Part shown: positions 6,675 through 7,643 of the stretch, piece after piece
Layout of the letters: each line of letters opens with the position of its first letter
Numbering within the stretch: position 1 is the first letter of the stretch
Source of the DNA: Rhodospirillales bacterium
Lineage (GTDB): Bacteria; Pseudomonadota; Alphaproteobacteria; Acetobacterales; Acetobacteraceae
Length of the DNA stretch: 7,643 nucleotides
Direction of reading: 5' to 3'
NCBI GenBank assembly: GCA_903644035.1
Contig: CAHJXG010000264.1
Location: forward strand, 1-7,643
Program-made: the position numbers and the translations under genes
The notes under the pieces: generated by a model
The model's input: the letters and a program-made list of their open reading frames with translations, nothing else
The model's database searches: none
Told to the model about the DNA's origin: nothing

Positions 6675-7643
6675 ATGCGTCGCACCCTGGCACCCTTGCT
6701 GATCGCCCTGCTGGCCGCGGGCGCCGCCCCGGCGCGGGCGGATGTCACCCTGGGGGCGCTGCTGTCCCTCACCGGCCCGGGCGCCGGGCTGGGCATCCCG
6801 GAGCGGAACACCATCGAGCTGCTGCCGAAGGCCATCGCCGGCCAGACGGTGCGCTGGGTGGTGCTGGACGACGCGACCGACACGACGGCCGCCGTGCGCG
6901 CGGCGCGCAAGATGATCGACGAGGAGCATGTCGATGCGATCCTGGGCGCCTCCGCGACGCCGGCCTCGCTCGCCATCCTGGAGGTGATCGCCGCGGCGGG
7001 CGTGCCGACCATCAGCCTGGCTGGGTCGAGCGCTGTGATCGAGCCGCCTGAGGGGACCCGGCGCTGGGCCTTCAAGCCGATCCCCGGCGAGCGGATCGCG
7101 GCGGCGCAGCTGGCCGACCACATGGCCCGGACCGGCCGCAAGGCGTTGGGCCACATCGGGTTCGCCACCAGCCTCGGCGACGGCTACATCGCGGCGCTGG
7201 ACGCGGAGGCGTCGTCGCGCGGCATCCGCACCGTCGCGGAACTCCGCTACAACCCCGGCGACCAGAGCGTCGTGCCGCAGGTGCTCCGGCTGCTGGCGGC
7301 CCGGCCCGACGCGGTGTTCGTCGCCGCCAGCAGCGCCCCGGCGGCGATGCCGATCCTCGAGCTGCGCGCGCGCGGCTACGCCGGGCCGATCTACGCCGTG
7401 CAGGGGATCGCCGGGCCGGACACGCTGCGGATTGGCGGCAAGGCGCTGGACGGCACGATGTTCAGCGCCGTCCCCGTCCTGGTCGCCGAGCAGCTTCCGG
7501 ACGAAAACCCGGTGAAGGCCCCGGCCCTCGCCTACGTGCGGGCCTACGAGGGCAAGTACGGCCCGGGCAGCCGCAGCCTGTTCGGTGCCACGCTGTGGGA
7601 CGCGTTCCTGCTGATCCAGGCGGCGGCGCCGGGCGCCCTGGCG
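6675..7643 (+). CDS. ABC transporter substrate-binding protein, LivJ-like (Peripla_BP_6), 3' partial
   Basis: The first 323 residues of a secreted periplasmic binding protein of the branched-chain amino acid/amide (HAAT) class, which delivers ligand to a membrane ABC importer. The signal peptide is residues 1-22 (MRRTLAPLLIALLAAG, cleavage after ARA). The mature protein begins DVTLGALLSLTGPGAGLGIP, with the family's typical LTGP near its start, then a first lobe with DDATDTTAAVRAARKMI (65-81) and GASATPASLAILEV (91-104). The hinge and second lobe follow with WAFKPIPGERIAA (131-143), a FATSLGDGY loop (163-171), and a late TLWDAFLLI (307-314). No stop occurs before the window end; the family is usually near 370-400 residues, so only the tail is missing. 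GAGGA at 6659-6663 is 11 nt from the ATG, a weak ribosome-binding site. It is divergent from the peroxidase. Ligand unknown; it does not belong to the ribose-class binding proteins. Confidence 0.9.
   Translation, partial: MRRTLAPLLIALLAAGAAPARADVTLGALLSLTGPGAGLGIPERNTIELLPKAIAGQTVRWVVLDDATDTTAAVRAARKMIDEEHVDAILGASATPASLAILEVIAAAGVPTISLAGSSAVIEPPEGTRRWAFKPIPGERIAAAQLADHMARTGRKALGHIGFATSLGDGYIAALDAEASSRGIRTVAELRYNPGDQSVVPQVLRLLAARPDAVFVAASSAPAAMPILELRARGYAGPIYAVQGIAGPDTLRIGGKALDGTMFSAVPVLVAEQLPDENPVKAPALAYVRAYEGKYGPGSRSLFGATLWDAFLLIQAAAPGALA

Noticed and set aside
6581..7168. Minus-strand open frames (195 and 170 codons) and a plus-strand one (6545-7051) over the binding-protein gene.
   Set aside because: The plus-strand frame from 6675 gives a signal peptide and a clear periplasmic binding protein that stays open to the window end; the others have no family features.

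Overview
The window is very GC-rich, with G/C strongly preferred at third codon positions. It carries only tightly packed bacterial genes, with no RNA gene, CRISPR array, insertion sequence or phage gene that I can see. The composition, the double-HAMP chemoreceptor and the transporter families suggest a high-GC alphaproteobacterium, possibly Acetobacteraceae or a relative. That placement is inference; there is no taxonomic marker.

Layout: (1) 1-2550, plus strand, the end of a sugar-type (CUT2/ribose-class) ABC importer operon: the C-terminal part of the two-domain ATPase, then two different membrane permeases joined by overlapping stop and start codons. The periplasmic binding protein and the ATPase's first half must lie left of the window, if present. 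(2) 2555-3469, minus strand, an SMP-30/gluconolactonase family enzyme whose stop codon sits 4 bp from the end of the permease operon (tail to tail). (3) 3549-6417, minus strand, a two-gene unit: a secreted di-haem c-type peroxidase of the MauG/bacterial CcP superfamily, followed after 10 bp by a membrane chemoreceptor (MCP). The ribosome-binding site of the chemoreceptor overlaps the stop codon of the peroxidase. (4) 6418-6674, a 257-bp divergent intergenic region with several small symmetric sequences. (5) 6675-7643, plus strand, the start of a secreted branched-chain-amino-acid (LivJ-like) type binding protein, cut by the window end.

How the genes may work together: importer plus SMP-30 lactonase is a plausible sugar or sugar-lactone uptake and hydrolysis module, although the two are on opposite strands. 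The peroxidase and chemoreceptor look co-translated, which invites the idea that the receptor responds to something made, consumed or reported by the periplasmic haem protein. The LivJ-like protein belongs to a different transporter class and is unlikely to feed the CUT2 importer.

Most notable points: the peroxidase keeps the catalytic Trp/Gln/Glu set but has Ala where classical CcPs have the gating distal His, and Tyr where they have the axial Met (a MauG-like signature); the coupled peroxidase-chemoreceptor arrangement; and a second ATPase domain whose Walker B Asp-Glu-Pro reads Tyr-Asp-Val while its signature motif is intact. I found no clearly unprecedented system.
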